A stretch of DNA of 64,000 nt from Trichoplax sp. H2 (lineage: Eukaryota > Placozoa > Uniplacotomia > Trichoplacea), in assembly GCA_003344405.1 (NCBI GenBank), contig NOWV01000065.1, positions 62,001 through 126,000 on the forward strand, in the 5' to 3' direction. Of the stretch, positions 23,678 to 36,700 are shown one piece after another. Both the position numbers and the translations under genes were made by a program. How positions within the stretch are numbered: the first letter of the stretch is position 1; every line of letters begins with the position of its first letter. The notes beneath the pieces were generated by a model. It saw only the letters and a program-made list of their open reading frames with translations, ran no database searches and was not told the origin of the DNA.

Positions 23678-26600
23678 TTAGAAAGTGATCGCTCCGGTTG
23701 GAGCAGTTTGCTGAAAGGCAAATTGATCTTCCTTCACTTCAGGAGCTAGGGTTTCATCATCATCATCTCCTTCCTAATAGGCGTAATAATCAATCATCCA
23801 TCAATATATGAACGTTCCAACAAGTTTGTAGCTCCTATAAGCATAAAAGCATCAGCAATGTTTTTACCACATCTGGGAAATATTTGTCCATTATATCGGA
23901 TATTAGTTGGTAAACTTGATCATTATCATGCGTCTGTAAGGCTTCCATTTTATCCAAGCCTGTTACAAGAATACATGTAAATCAAGAAATCGATTAATAA
24001 AAATAATACACGAAGCCAAAATACAGATATTCTAATACTCTTATGACTATGAAGTAACTAGTACTATAAATTAATATAATTCACCTCCTTCCTCTTCGAT
24101 TGATAAGCAGATTGGTTCAGCCTGTTTTACTTTATCAGCAACCTGAAATATATAGAATATGTCGTCTTAACAATTACGATCCAATCCAATTATATCTAAA
24201 TATTTTCGTTTCAAAATACTTACATTTAATATGTTTCTTAGTCCTTCCAGAGCGACTATTATAATCTATCATTAAATCAAATGCTGTCGTTAAAATCACT
24301 AACGATATGAATTAAATCCATTGTAGCCATGTTACTCGGGCAAGAATTACCTTTGGTTCCATTGATGACAATAAGTCACATAACGGCTTAATCACTCCAC
24401 ATTGTACTAAGTAAGATACCTAATTGGTAATGATATACTCAGTAAATATTATTTTAGGGAAGCGTCACTATTTGGTAAGCTAGCAAACAGTTTAATTTTC
24501 CAATTTACTGCAGTATTACGTCAAGTCAATCAGTTATCGTAAATTTAATAGAGTTACCTGATCAACGGTTCCACCAGCTGTAAAGTTATTTACAGCCCAA
24601 GCACATTCTTTTTTAGTCTTAAAATCACTCTATTGAAAAATACGTAAGAAGTTCGCACTTTTGCTATAGTAATTTACTCCCAATTAAATCGATAAATTAT
24701 TTTGAATAAACTTACATTTCGTAGGGTTTCGACTAATTGTGGAATAATATTTGCATTTATCAATGCCTAATATGCATGGTAAAATCATTTCATGTTAAAA
24801 AACATTAAATTGCATGCAGCATATAATCCTTTACACTAAAAGTATAAATGTGTCTATTGTATCTATTTAATAAAATAACCTGTATTTGTTGTTGATTGCC
24901 AGCCGCAATATTAGAAATAGTCCAAGCGGTTTCCTACAAGTAGAGACAGTATTGCAAAATAAATCAAGGTATTGATCTCTATTTATTGTAGCCTATTCTA
25001 CTACAATAGCTTTCCAAAATCTACCTTCTGTACGCTAGCTTTTTGGTGTTTTAACAACAAGGCTAGGCAATAATGACCTTGTAGATCAAGAATAGCCTAT
25101 ACCACAAAGGAAATATTCAATATTAGCTGTGATCACAACTAAGAATATATTTTGTAATTTTCTCTGTATTTTTATATAGATATCAAGTATTCTTATCATC
25201 ATATTACTTGAGTTTGCGTGTCGTTGCCTGTGACAATGTTACCAATAGTTCTTAAAGCAGGCGTCTGTAGATAAAATATTGTATAAAATACAATTAACGA
25301 TGGAGGCTACCAAAAAGGAAAATTACACCAACGTAAAAAATGAAATATACTTACAAGAAGTGATAGCTCTGTAGAAGCTAGTAATGACACCAAACGTGGA
25401 CAAACACCTGATCTGATAACGTTCTCAATTTTTTCATTGGGGCCATCAGTAATATAGGACAATGCCCAGCATGCATCAGTGGAAATCTAAAAGTTGCAAT
25501 AAGAGCCTAATTCAGTCAAATCTTGTTACATGTTATTCAATATATATATGGAATCTTACCTCTTTATCATCAGCGTGCAGAAGCTGTGCCAACAATGGCA
25601 ATATCTAGTGTAACATTAACAACAGTAATAAGCTTTCAATGCTACATAGATATTATACTTTAAAAAAAGGGAAATTAACCGACTACGAATGAGCTTATAA
25701 AAATACGATGAAAATCAATATAATTAGTGAAAGTTATTACCTCGCGGACGGCTTCAAACGGTGGTGGAGGATTTTTGTTTCGACATAAATTCGATAACGT
25801 CCAAGTTGCATTACGTAAAAACGTCACCTATTTGTAACAGTAATAAAAATTTATTTGTATATTCTAACAAGTGAAAGGAGTTAAAATATACAGTAAAAAG
25901 TAAGTATAATAGTCACACAAAAAGGATTATTTACGATGTTTACATACAGGCTTATCAGGTGTAGTGATTCTCAGCATAGCAGGAATGACATCACAACGAA
26001 TAACTAAATCCCTCGCCTTGGGTCCATCTCCAGCAATATTTCCGAGAGCCCAAATTGCTTGTTCGCACACGTTAGCATACGTCGAAGACAGCAATTTAAC
26101 AAAATGTGGTACTGCCCCTAAAATTATCATTTCAAATTGTTAGTGACGAGAAGACTTGCAATATTATGTCCAATCAAGTTGGCATACCTGAATCAATGAC
26201 GACCTTGGTTTGATCCGAAGTCCCAGAAGCGATATTAGTCAATGCCCAAGCAGCTTCAAATTGTAGAGTTGGGCTATAAAATAATTATGCGTATAATGAA
26301 TGTTACAATATTTTTTCTATCCAATAACGTCCATTTCTAGGTATATTCAATCTTGCTCTATCAGTTAAACGTACTTATCATTGCATGACAGAAATTCCAC
26401 AAATTTGGGAACTAAACCAGCCCTATAAGATTTAATCGAAATTTGTAGTTGATTAACATCAATCCATAGATTGTACACTTACAGTTGATATCAAAGATAA
26501 AAGGCAAGAACTACACTACCTATTTTATACTCAATATGATATACATACTTGATAACACTTTCAACAGGTGGATGACGTTCCCTCGATAGAATTTTTCTAA

Positions 26601-29600
26601 TAGCATATATAAATTATGATTACTTTGTAGCTTATACCCCCAACATTCTCATATAATTTTCTCTTTTAATATCAAGACTTGGTCTATACAATTTGTAAAG
26701 CGTACCTTGCTGATTGTACAGCTAACATTTGAGTTTCAACCGATGATGGATCATTGATTTTCTAATAAAAAAATATATTACAGCACACATGTTACTATCA
26801 TCAGAACATGGATAGAAATTGGCTACATGAAGTAAATATTGTATAGCGTAGCACAAATACCTGAACAATTTCATCCAGATTTGTTAAGTAATGACCACTT
26901 TCCTATTCAAATATAATATAATCATTTTATATTCATTGCTTATTCCATCGATTTAATAGAGCTATTCATACAAGGTAGAAAATACAGCTAAAACATTTAA
27001 AAGTAAATGCCCTTCTACCTAATTCAATGAAACTCCAATTCTATGATATTGTATGGTGAAAATATAGACTCAAATGACGGTTTCAGCTTACAGCAAAATG
27101 GTAAACAAAAGTGATCCTCGTACTGTAAGATTGATACTGCTTGTAAATAACTCTTTAAAGACTCATCCACTCTTTGCTATACTTTATCCTATCCACTACG
27201 TCGCAATAATAAAAATGCGCATTGAAATGTGTTGTCAGTGTGACAACAATTTTCCATCCTCTCGTTTATGAACTTACTATGGAAACAACTAGTGATATCT
27301 CAGCTTCCCTATCATTGAATTGACTACGTTCAATATTCCTGTGTCAATAGAAGCAAGATAGGGTATCGTCCATGACTATTGCTACTCATCGAATGTAATC
27401 TATGATGCAAGGGACTCCTATCGAGTGTAGTCTACAATCGATCAGTTGATGTTTTGCTATTGCCTATATGTCAATATGTCATCAAATTGCCTATCGAAGC
27501 CATGCAGCTAACTCCAAATAGTAGAGAGGAAAAGTACGAGAATTGTTCATGTTCCTATCAACCTAGACGAGTATTGGACGTATAAAATCAAAGCATGCAA
27601 ACCTATCTTGAACTCCAGCATCAGTAATGTCGATTATTCAACAGTGCAAAGTCCATTTGAATACTATACAATGATTAAAGTAAAGCTTGAGAATCATTCC
27701 AAGTCACTACCCTATGATCAACCATGAGTCCAATTTGGCCATCACTAACTTTGTCAATCTATTGTCACTTCCGTTATTAACAATACAATAATACTTCATT
27801 GAATGACAATCTATGGTGGCTATTGTTTGGAACAATAGAAGTAGTGCAAACATCAATACTGTATGGTTGAGGAGACATCAGTCATACAAGCTGTCAGTGA
27901 CCTCTGCCAGTAGACGTGCTACATCATGATTATCTATTGTATTTTGCAAGCGTCAATCGCGGTGAATTGTACACTTGTACGCTTCAATCAATCATAGCGT
28001 TGACTCAGCATGGACAACAATGCAATCTAAAGACGATTCTCTTTGGTTAGATAAGTGACACAAACAAGAGTACATGGATCATATTATTCTCTATTAAGGC
28101 CACAAAATGCTGCTGGAGAATCAATCACTCAACACAAACCTGATTATTGGTTGTTTCACTCAATGGATTGCAAGTCACTTCAGTCGATAGATTGACATTA
28201 CGACGCTTCAGGACTTGTTCGTCTCGTTTGTTCTATGAAGAGAGGAAAAAAATGGATTAATAGACGACAGACAGTATGGCAAAAATTCATTGAAATAAAA
28301 TCAGTCTTAGAATGATGGATCGCCATTCTAAACGCAATGAGAGGATAGGGTAGTCTGATCCAACAGAAATCCATTTTAGAAAGCAAAGGGTAAAACGTTC
28401 TTGGCAATACAGTACAGTAGTTGCTTGGTAAAATGATATTACCGTCTATCTTTGCACCAATAAACAAATATCCAATAACTATGTTGGATAATTTCCTATT
28501 GCAAAATGGAAGGCGGTTCGTGCATTGATAATATGGATAATCAGCGATCATGATGTAATTCATTATGGCAACGTTGTTGGATGGTGTTGAATTCCAACTT
28601 GAATATACGGTAGAACGTTTTTACAGTACTTTCTTGGACAATAATGATATAGGCGAAATGCACGAAACGTCCACGAAATACTACCTGTAAATAAATATAC
28701 TATAGCGAATGGATGAAATGAAATGCCAATTCCGATGTACATCACTTGCTGCTGGTACAATCCAATCATGATGACTAAATGTAAATCATGATTCCATTGC
28801 AATGAGAACTTTTGAAAACTGAAATGCTAACTTGTCAAAGCAAGTATCTAGTGTCATGACGCTTAACAAAAACTGGTTACAAGGAGTTAGCTGTATCATG
28901 TACAAGCGATTCATGAATGATTTCTTGCATGGCCTTCCCATATAGAAAAATTGAGCTGATAAAATAATCAAAGATCGTTGACTTTCGATCCTAACTTTGA
29001 ATCTTGCTTTATTACGGTATAAGGTAATTGTTATCTCTGCCGATCGACCCTTTCAATCGAGATTTTACAGTCGTGCTTTGGTGGGAAAGCAGCGATAGCA
29101 GTTGCTTATTGCTCATATGGTGTATAGAGTCATGGAGTTGAAACAATTTTTACCTAATATTACAACAAGTCCTGACACGTTTAATTACAGAATGAATGTA
29201 GGTCAAAAATCACCAGTCAGAATATCAGTGCACTTCATGCTTTTCTAGTGCGTTGATGACGAAGTGTAGTACTATTCGATGCTTTTATTGTAAACTATAT
29301 TACGGATAAATTCGATTGAAATGGAAACTTTCAAAATCCATCGTCATTGAGTGGTGTTACATCAACTACAGCACAAACCTTTCGAAGTTCGATACTGACT
29401 TCATTTCTACGTCGTCGAAGTTCCTAAAATGCGACAATATCCCAAAGTATTCTTATTAATTAATAATAATAATTGTAGAATTGAATGCATTCAAAACTGT
29501 CTATATCTAACGATCGCGCTGCGCTGATCGGAGTATCTTACAAGTGAATACAGTTCCAAGACCTATACCATCTTCCAATGTTGTATACGTATCACTACGA

Positions 29601-30157
29601 TATCGTTATTAACACATCATGCTTACTTTAAGTTTGATCAAAGAAGTAAAGTGAGAAATAGGACAATTTCACCAATAACGATATCAATACATAAGATAGA
29701 TGATTAAGAGTATCTGATGGCATTCTTCAGGATATTGACCACACTAACAGAGTCAATGCAAACTATAGTAGCAAACCAAAGAGTGGAGAACGTACAGTAG
29801 TCTTTTCTGGTCGTTTAATAATGGTACACCGGTATGCGAATATAGTCAAAATTAATAACGATCACCGGACTCATTCACTAGGATCCATATTAATCATCAA
29901 TGGTAAAAACTTGCGAATGCACTGCGTCATAGACTTTAAAAATCACTATCAATCACAACATGAGACGATGGAGAAGGTCTTGATTTGAATTTATTACTAG
30001 ACGGTCAAAAGTAAGATTTTCCTACTTCCACTACTTCGGTACACTGTGACTAAGAATGGAAATGGAAATCAATTTGCAATTCAATTTCACTTACCCTATC
30101 ATCCTTTCCCTTATTTTTAAAAGATTTAAGACGAGAATTTTCAAGTGATCCAGGCAT
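23678..30157 (-). CDS. importin subunit alpha (KPNA2-type karyopherin)
   Basis: Nuclear import adaptor that binds classical NLS cargo through armadillo repeats and importin-beta through its IBB domain. Twenty-two exons: 30095-30157, 29379-29423, 28140-28232, 26861-26902, 26706-26761, 26549-26596, 26375-26422, 26188-26273, 25948-26117, 25741-25827, 25560-25604, 25355-25486, 25208-25264, 25025-25096, 24880-24933, 24716-24766, 24558-24629, 24351-24419, 24224-24265, 24085-24142, 23868-23959, 23678-23773. All phases agree, giving 525 aa (human KPNA2 529). IBB at residues 9-65: [25 protein letters not shown] and VLKRRNV on three exons. ARM repeats keep the cargo-binding Trp/Asn pairs ([55 protein letters not shown]). 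The acidic EGDDDDE tail ends in a short hydrophobic motif. Closest by eye to KPNA2 rather than KPNA1/3 types. The first three introns are long (671, 1146, 1237 bp). Confidence 0.96.
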
Positions 30158-31149
30158 AGTGTACTAACCCCAAAATTGGAACAAATTGGCAACATTTATT
30201 ACGCGTTCTAACACTACAACAACGCATTGGCAAATAACCTATCGAGTCCAGTAAGTTACCAATCTTGAAAAAAAAATGTCTATGTAGCTTATAACACTTA
30301 CAAGGTTCAAACGTTGCTCTAAAATTAAAAATCTCAGAAGGAATCAATGTCCAATTTCAATGGAGAAGTGCAATGATCGATTGCCAAATAATGTTGATGA
30401 GCGATGGTGAGCAAGAGATTGAATTCTGGATTTGAATTAACTGACCGTTAGTTATATACGGCCAATTTGCATACGCGTTCACTTGGTTGATAGGGGAGTC
30501 TATACTGTAGCCTTGAAAGCATATGTAGCGTAAAGCAGTAGTAAGGATGAATGAAAGACGTTTTGTGACAGTATGCACTGTAGTTTGCAAATGCGCCAAG
30601 GTTGCAATACAAGTGCACCGAATTATGGATGCTTTCATACTATTTTATGCCATTGAATAGCGATGTTTGAGTAAGTAGGGTTACGCGATGAACGACACTT
30701 TATACAGTGTACAGTACTGTAAAGAGTAGGCAAGATGGCAAAATACTGTAGCCAGTGGTTGGTCTGGCCGATAGGTTAGTGTATTGTTCAGCTCCGTATG
30801 CTCATAACAGCATATAGCATATTGCATTGAATTTCCTGACTGCCCTTTGCACATGCGGTTGCCATTCGATCACAATCCTTTGTATGGGTTCCATTGGCCA
30901 ATTAAAATTGGAAGAGTGAGAAAGCTCTTCTTTCATTGGATATCTAATAAATTTGAAAATTAACCGCCGAAGGGTGATGGTAAGCATGCGCATGGCTGAA
31001 TCATTTAGGTACAGTGTACAGTACAGTCACGGACTACAGCATAATACAGTACTGTACATTGTACTGTGCTAGCTTTGCTCTCTACGCATGTCAACTTTTA
31101 CTAGAACCTTCTACAGAGGACCGGTAAAAAATGCTAAATGAAGGACCCT
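30158..31149. other. intergenic region upstream of importin-alpha
   Basis: No supported exon; frames at 30357-30638 and 30802-30993 show no family text. 30700-31075 is enriched in TACAGTAC/GTACTGTA blocks, including a perfect 12-bp palindrome TACAGTACTGTA at 31045-31056. The importin-alpha promoter should lie near 30160-30400. Confidence 0.5.
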
Positions 31150-32276
31150 GACCACTACAGTATGGTCTGCTATGATGAACTAGAGTATTCGGTTGCAAAA
31201 TAATAACAAGGCCTGGCAGACTATCTGTCTACTCCTTTTACTATAGTCTGCTATGGTGAACTACAGTAAAGTATTCGGTGCAACAATAATGACAAGGCCT
31301 GGCAGACTATCTTTCTGCTCCTTCTACTATAGTCTGCTATGGTGAACTACAGTAAAGTATTCGGTGCAACAATAATGACAAGGCCTGGCAGACTATCTTT
31401 CTGCTCCTTCTACTATAGTCTGCTATGGTGAACTACAGTAAAGTATTCGGTGCAACAATAATGACAAGGCCTGGCAGACTATCTTTCTGCTCATTCTGCT
31501 ATAGTCTGCTATGGTGAATTACAGTAAAGTACTCGGTGCAACAATAATGACAAGGCCTGGCAGACTATCTTTCTGCTTCTTCTACTATAGTCTGCTATGG
31601 TGAACTACAGTAAAGTACTCGGTGCAACAATAATGACAAGGCCTGGCAGACTATCTTTCTGCTCATTCTGCTATAGTCTGCTATGGTGAATTATAGTAAA
31701 GTACTCGGTGCAAAAATAATGACAAGGCCTGGCAGACTATTTTTCTGCTCATTCTACTATACTGGACAGTAAAGTAGTTTGCTATGGTGAACTACTTTAG
31801 CACAATATTTTCAATAATTAATTGTCGATATGAATAGTTTTTAAATAATTAATTACAAGCTTTTTCGAGATTATTAACATTAAGTTATGTTAAACAATTT
31901 TGCCATAACATTAAACATTATATTATCAGCAACGCTGCTGTACAGTACAGTACAGTACAGTAAAGTACTCGGTGCAAAAAGAATGACAAGGATAGCAGAC
32001 TATCTTTCTGCTCATTCTGCTATAGTCTGCTATGGCGAACTAAAATATTCGGTACGATAATAATGACAGGGCTAAGCAGAATATCTTTCCGCTCATTCTA
32101 CTATAGTCTGCTATGGTGAACTACAGTAAAGTATTCGGTGCAAAAAGAATGACTTACGCTAGCAGACTATCTTTCTGCTCATTCTGCTTTAGTCTGCTAT
32201 GGTGAACTAAAGTATTCGGTGCAAAAATAATGACAAGGCTTTGCAGACTATCTTTCTGCTCATTCTGCTATAGCCG
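31150..32276. repeat. 86-bp minisatellite in two blocks
   Basis: The landmark AGTCTGCTATGGTGAA recurs at 31245, 31331, 31417, 31503, 31589 and 31675, a strict 86-bp period, with a diverged first unit near 31163 and a broken one near 31760. A second, more degenerate block of about four units covers 31958-32276. Each standard unit contains ATAGTCTGC and, 50 nt later, its reverse complement GCAGACTAT, so each can fold as a 9-bp stem. 31800-31957 is a non-repeat interruption. Confidence 0.95.
31941..31962. repeat. TACAG microsatellite
   Basis: TACAG repeated four times, followed by TA, at the left edge of the second minisatellite block. Confidence 0.85.
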
Positions 32277-32455
32277 TAAACCCCATATTCCACACTGTGC
32301 AAAACCAATCCACCACTGGAGACGACTACCAAAATAGTTCAACCCAACATTTATATTACATAGAACGGCTGTGGCCAGTCCATTGCCCTCTTTCATTTAT
32401 TAAGTGTACATTATCTGCTAAAAAATCTTTTCTGTTACCCTTGTTAACGAAGATG

Positions 32456-32588
32456 AAAAATACGGGATTTGACCGAAGTCCTGAAAAAATGCATCGCTTG
32501 AATTGACGTATTGCTAAAATACGGGCATTTACACGACGGACTCCTTTTCAGGACAGCTAGCAGGACTCTAGTCAAATCGTGTATTTTG
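32456..32588. repeat. nested inverted repeat, possible MITE-like element
   Basis: The outer arms, about 32459-32483 and 32561-32587, are imperfect reverse complements (AAATACGGGATTTGAC...GTCCTG against CAGGACT...GTCAAATCGTGTATTT). Inside them GTCCTGAAAA (32478-32487) and TTTTCAGGAC (32545-32554) are perfect reverse complements. AAAATACGGG occurs twice in direct orientation. No clear target-site duplication was found. Confidence 0.5.
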
Positions 32589-33783
32589 TCCTGCCATTTC
32601 CTAGTTCTGTAGTAGCAGCTAGCAATCAGAATACTGCAAATTATAGATTTCTATGCTGTACGGTAGCCTGTAACTTATCTCTTTCAAGTATCAATTTCTG
32701 CTGTCTGTGCTAATAGTGATACAGTATCACAGATTGATCGATCGATGGCGGACCGAGGATAACTTTCAAGACGCTTAGGCCTTAGGGTCTCAATCGTAGT
32801 CCACGCATTACACACTTGAAATATCAATTAACAATTTTATTTTTGACTATCCATATTTTAAACTGAATATTCCATTGTCAATATTTACGTATGCAACACG
32901 TAATCCTTCATATCCAAATTAAAAATGTTACAAATAATCAAAGCCATTCAATTCGAAGCCAATATGGCGTAATATAATGAGTGACATATCTTCACGGTTA
33001 AGATAGATTTACAATATATTCGTATACGCGTAGAGCTTAGAGCGTATTAAACTGCGCCTTAGTACTATTCTAATGTGATATCCGCCTGTAAAGTTGTAAA
33101 TACTCAAATGAAAAAAAAATATTAATTATCATATTGTACAGGCCAAATAGTCTATGAAACGAATAGCATTACTCGAATTATTCGAGCTATCAAAGAAAAA
33201 TCGTCTCTTCCATTGACCAAGCTTTCCATCATGGATGCTAAAGTCTGTATCACAATTTCATAAATGTACTGACTGTGTTTTATTATACATTACAAGTGAT
33301 ATGATAAAATACTGCATGATATTGCTTAAAATACAAGATTACGACTATTACAATTTTCGGTATAAATGCAATTCTTAACTATGATTGGTGACTTTCAAGC
33401 TGTTTGTCGTAATTTTAGTGTATTGAGGTAAAAAATAACCATCAGTTTTTACAATATGTTGAAGTAATATTCGGTATTTTAGTTGGGATACCAAGTCTTG
33501 GTTGATGTTAATCTTGCTGAACCTATAAATGAAAGCGATAAAATATTAATCACAGTAGATTACTTAATACGAGCAGTCAACCTAATAAGAGACTACATAA
33601 ACGATAACATGTATTGCAAAAAGTTGATATTATTTTCATTCTAATTTTAAGCTTGAATATTCGAAAAACTGCTCTATGAACGATATGAATATTATAATCG
33701 ACAACGCACTACAAATTAATAAAGTTTAAAGTATTAATCGAAAGACTTACCGGTAATCACGGATAGACTGGATTCTCCTTAAT
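32589..33783. other. 3' flank of SPAG17
   Basis: No independent gene seen. At about 33485-33527 the - strand holds a short open exon candidate after a TTTATAG acceptor that could serve as an alternative SPAG17 terminus (see findings). The rest is AT-rich without recognisable features. Confidence 0.4.
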
Positions 33784-36700
33784 CTATGCTACAATAATCG
33801 CTTTGGCGCTCGTAGGGCGATCACTTACAACTTTAACTCCAGGCGCCATACCAGTTGCAGGATCAACAGAAAATCGAGTATTAAACTCAGCAGTCGTCAA
33901 GACCAGTAGTTTAAGTTAAGAAAAATGCAATAAACAAATGTCTAAACAATTCAGATTGCATCAATAAAATTTAAAATTGATCGATACACTATTCTATATC
34001 ATGACAAAATATTCGTATTATAATATTTCAATTGTTATGGTTCAATACCGTGCATATTAATGCAAGATTGCTACTAGTATAAAAAAGGATATCTGCTGAA
34101 ATAGGAATGTAAAGAATATTAGATTCCGTGACTACTTCCAGCTCGTGATGGATCATACCAGCACCATCTTTGCCACCTTCAATGCCAACCGCAACTGCAT
34201 AGATATCAACTATTATTTTTGCAGTCATACCGACAGCGAGCTATAATGGAAATAAAATCAATAACACGTTAAATTAACACATTCAATTCTGTCCATATAT
34301 TAATAAAAAACTGTAAAAATTAAATAAAACTGCTACTTGCATATTACAAATAATTTTAATTGACTGCAACCAACAGTATGTTACTATCAGATATATCATA
34401 AGCATGAGTCAGTCGGTACTCACGGGTCCTGGTTGAAAAGAAGCCTTTAAACCGGTTGAAGGTGGGGGTTGAGTAATCTTGTATCTGCCTACATCAACTC
34501 CAATATTTTTAAGTAAAAACGTACTCCTGTACATGTAGCCTTCTTTCAAGACACCAAATTCCACACAGTCAGGATAAACTTCAAAGGCACGTGATTGTCT
34601 GCCATTAGAGACAGATGCTGTATTGACATCTCGACGAACTGGGCTTTCTATTTTCATATACTGCCAATTAAAAAGACTATGTCAGCATTTAGTGAGCATA
34701 CCAATAATAAATATAGGCTACATAAACTAGTACACAGCTAAATCATTAAGGAACTTCAGTATAATTATGATGGTGATTTGATGGCATTTAAGAAGACTGA
34801 AATATGATTTTTACCTTCTCATTGGGAATTGAGCCAGGTCTAGAGCCTTTGACCGATACAGGCTTTCTAACACGAGATTGACTGCTCCTACTAAGACTCT
34901 CATTTGTGGAAATATTACGTTGAGCATCACTCTCGGAAACTAAATTACGCATTTTAAATTCGTTCCCATTATGCATAGTAAGTATGTCAGGAGATGCTAA
35001 ACAAGTAAATGAAAGAGTAAGTGTCAATCAGTAATATTATTGAGGATTAAAACAGAGTGAAAGGTGAAATAATATAGGAAATTGTATTACGATCCGGTCA
35101 GAAAGTTGAATGAATGAAACTTACCTGTTTCTAATTCAGTAGCTGCCGTAATACGCTCTAATGGCGCCGATTGAACATCACCTCTCAAAGAATTATTAAT
35201 AGATTTTGCATCATCCTGCTCGGCAAATTTAGCTACTGTAGAAGGATAAACACTTGCTTGACTAGGTGTTGCATTAGCGGGGCGCGATGGACTCATGGTG
35301 GTACTATGATGCTCGACTTCATTAAATTTGCTACTTGTATGCATTTCCACTGCTTTTCCAGGTGTTGGTGCTATCGGTCGCGCTTCCTCATAACTAACAT
35401 CAAGACTGGATATTACCTTTGTATTGCTTTCCTCATCTTTATTATCTGGATTATTTTCACTAGTAACATTTAGATCAACCACACCGGTATCATCACCACC
35501 CGCAATCCCGCTAGGATTAGGTAAAGTTTGTTCCGAATCCAGTTTTAAATTATCTAAAATATAAGATAACGCAGTAGACGATCTGTCGCCTTGATGACTT
35601 TTCAGCGGCGATTTTGCTAATTCTTTTGTCAATGCTGTCATATTAGGTTCGTTAATGTACTCTAAAATTTCTTTCCCCTTCTCGGTATGAAAATAAGGAG
35701 GGATATGATGAGACTTCAACTGTTCTTTACGTGCCTCAGCAGCAGCTAGTTCTTCTCTATCAGCTTGCCAATCTGCTGGTGTTCTTTTCGGCTTAGGTTT
35801 TTGTTGTTTTTCTAATTTTGATGGTGATTTGGCGTGAAGATATAATTGAATAATATCGCGATCAGATAACCCAGGCTTAGAACTATTTGCTATAATATCA
35901 CTTATAAATTCATTCAATTCTTCTTGTTGTGTATGATATCGACTTTGACTGCGATAATTGACTGTAAAATCAGACGCTTGTGAACGCTCTTCTAAATTTC
36001 GTTCATCCTGAGGTAATAATTGATCGGCATTGATTTCACGTTCATTAACGAATTCGTTATATTCACTTAGACAATTGAATAAGGTTTTCTTTTCTTTCTT
36101 TGATATTCTCGGATATCGTATTAAGTGGCGGATTTCGACGCCATTTGGATGTATCTTTTTCTTATGCAAAGCAGCTTTCTTCTTATCATTTTCCTGACCA
36201 AAGATTGCTTGGCGCATTTCTTGTTTGATATCCGCAATAGTAGAATCTACACGGAAAGAATTCACTCTCAATGAGGCCATGATAGATTCTCGAGCTTGTG
36301 GTGGTGCTGTCCAACGATTTAAAGTAACATTAGCTAGCGGTTGCAATATTGTAACGCATGAAGCTTTAGAGCGATTGCTAATATTTTCATTCATGATAAT
36401 GTTATCCTTATCCATTGCTAAGTTGTTTAGTTCACTATCAACTAAATGGATATTCATCAATTCAGCACCACTACCATCAGGTTTCAAGATAAATAATCGC
36501 GGTAATATAAGTGGATTAATAAGTTGATCACCGTCACTTTCAGGACTCTTAGCGAAATCAACAATAACTTTTCCTTGCGATGAGACTTTAAAAGTATTGC
36601 CACGGCTGTCAACAGTATGGCAACAGATTGATGAAGCATGATGCATTTCATAAACACCTACTACACCGACTTCTTTTCCAAATGTACCAGCTATAAGAAC

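Noticed and set aside
28198-28971. Three long overlapping - strand frames (121, 79 and 61 codons) in the 28.2-29.0 kb region
   Set aside because: They lie in the long second intron of importin-alpha or in the wrong frame across its third exon (28140-28232), which reads [12 protein letters not shown] in another frame. No family resemblance.
30141-30993. - strand frames of 63-93 codons upstream of importin-alpha
   Set aside because: Composition-driven text with no motif; the real first exon 30095-30157 uses a different frame.
31150-32276. CRISPR-like array
   Set aside because: The 86-bp unit has no conserved-repeat/unique-spacer structure; the whole unit is repeated, and the genome is eukaryotic.
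32297-32506. 69-codon + strand frame overlapping the nested inverted repeat
   Set aside because: No family text and its 3' part is inside the inverted-repeat element.
35171-36527. 100-codon + strand frames opposite SPAG17
   Set aside because: Antisense shadows of the 640-codon SPAG17 exon, whose translation matches the family.
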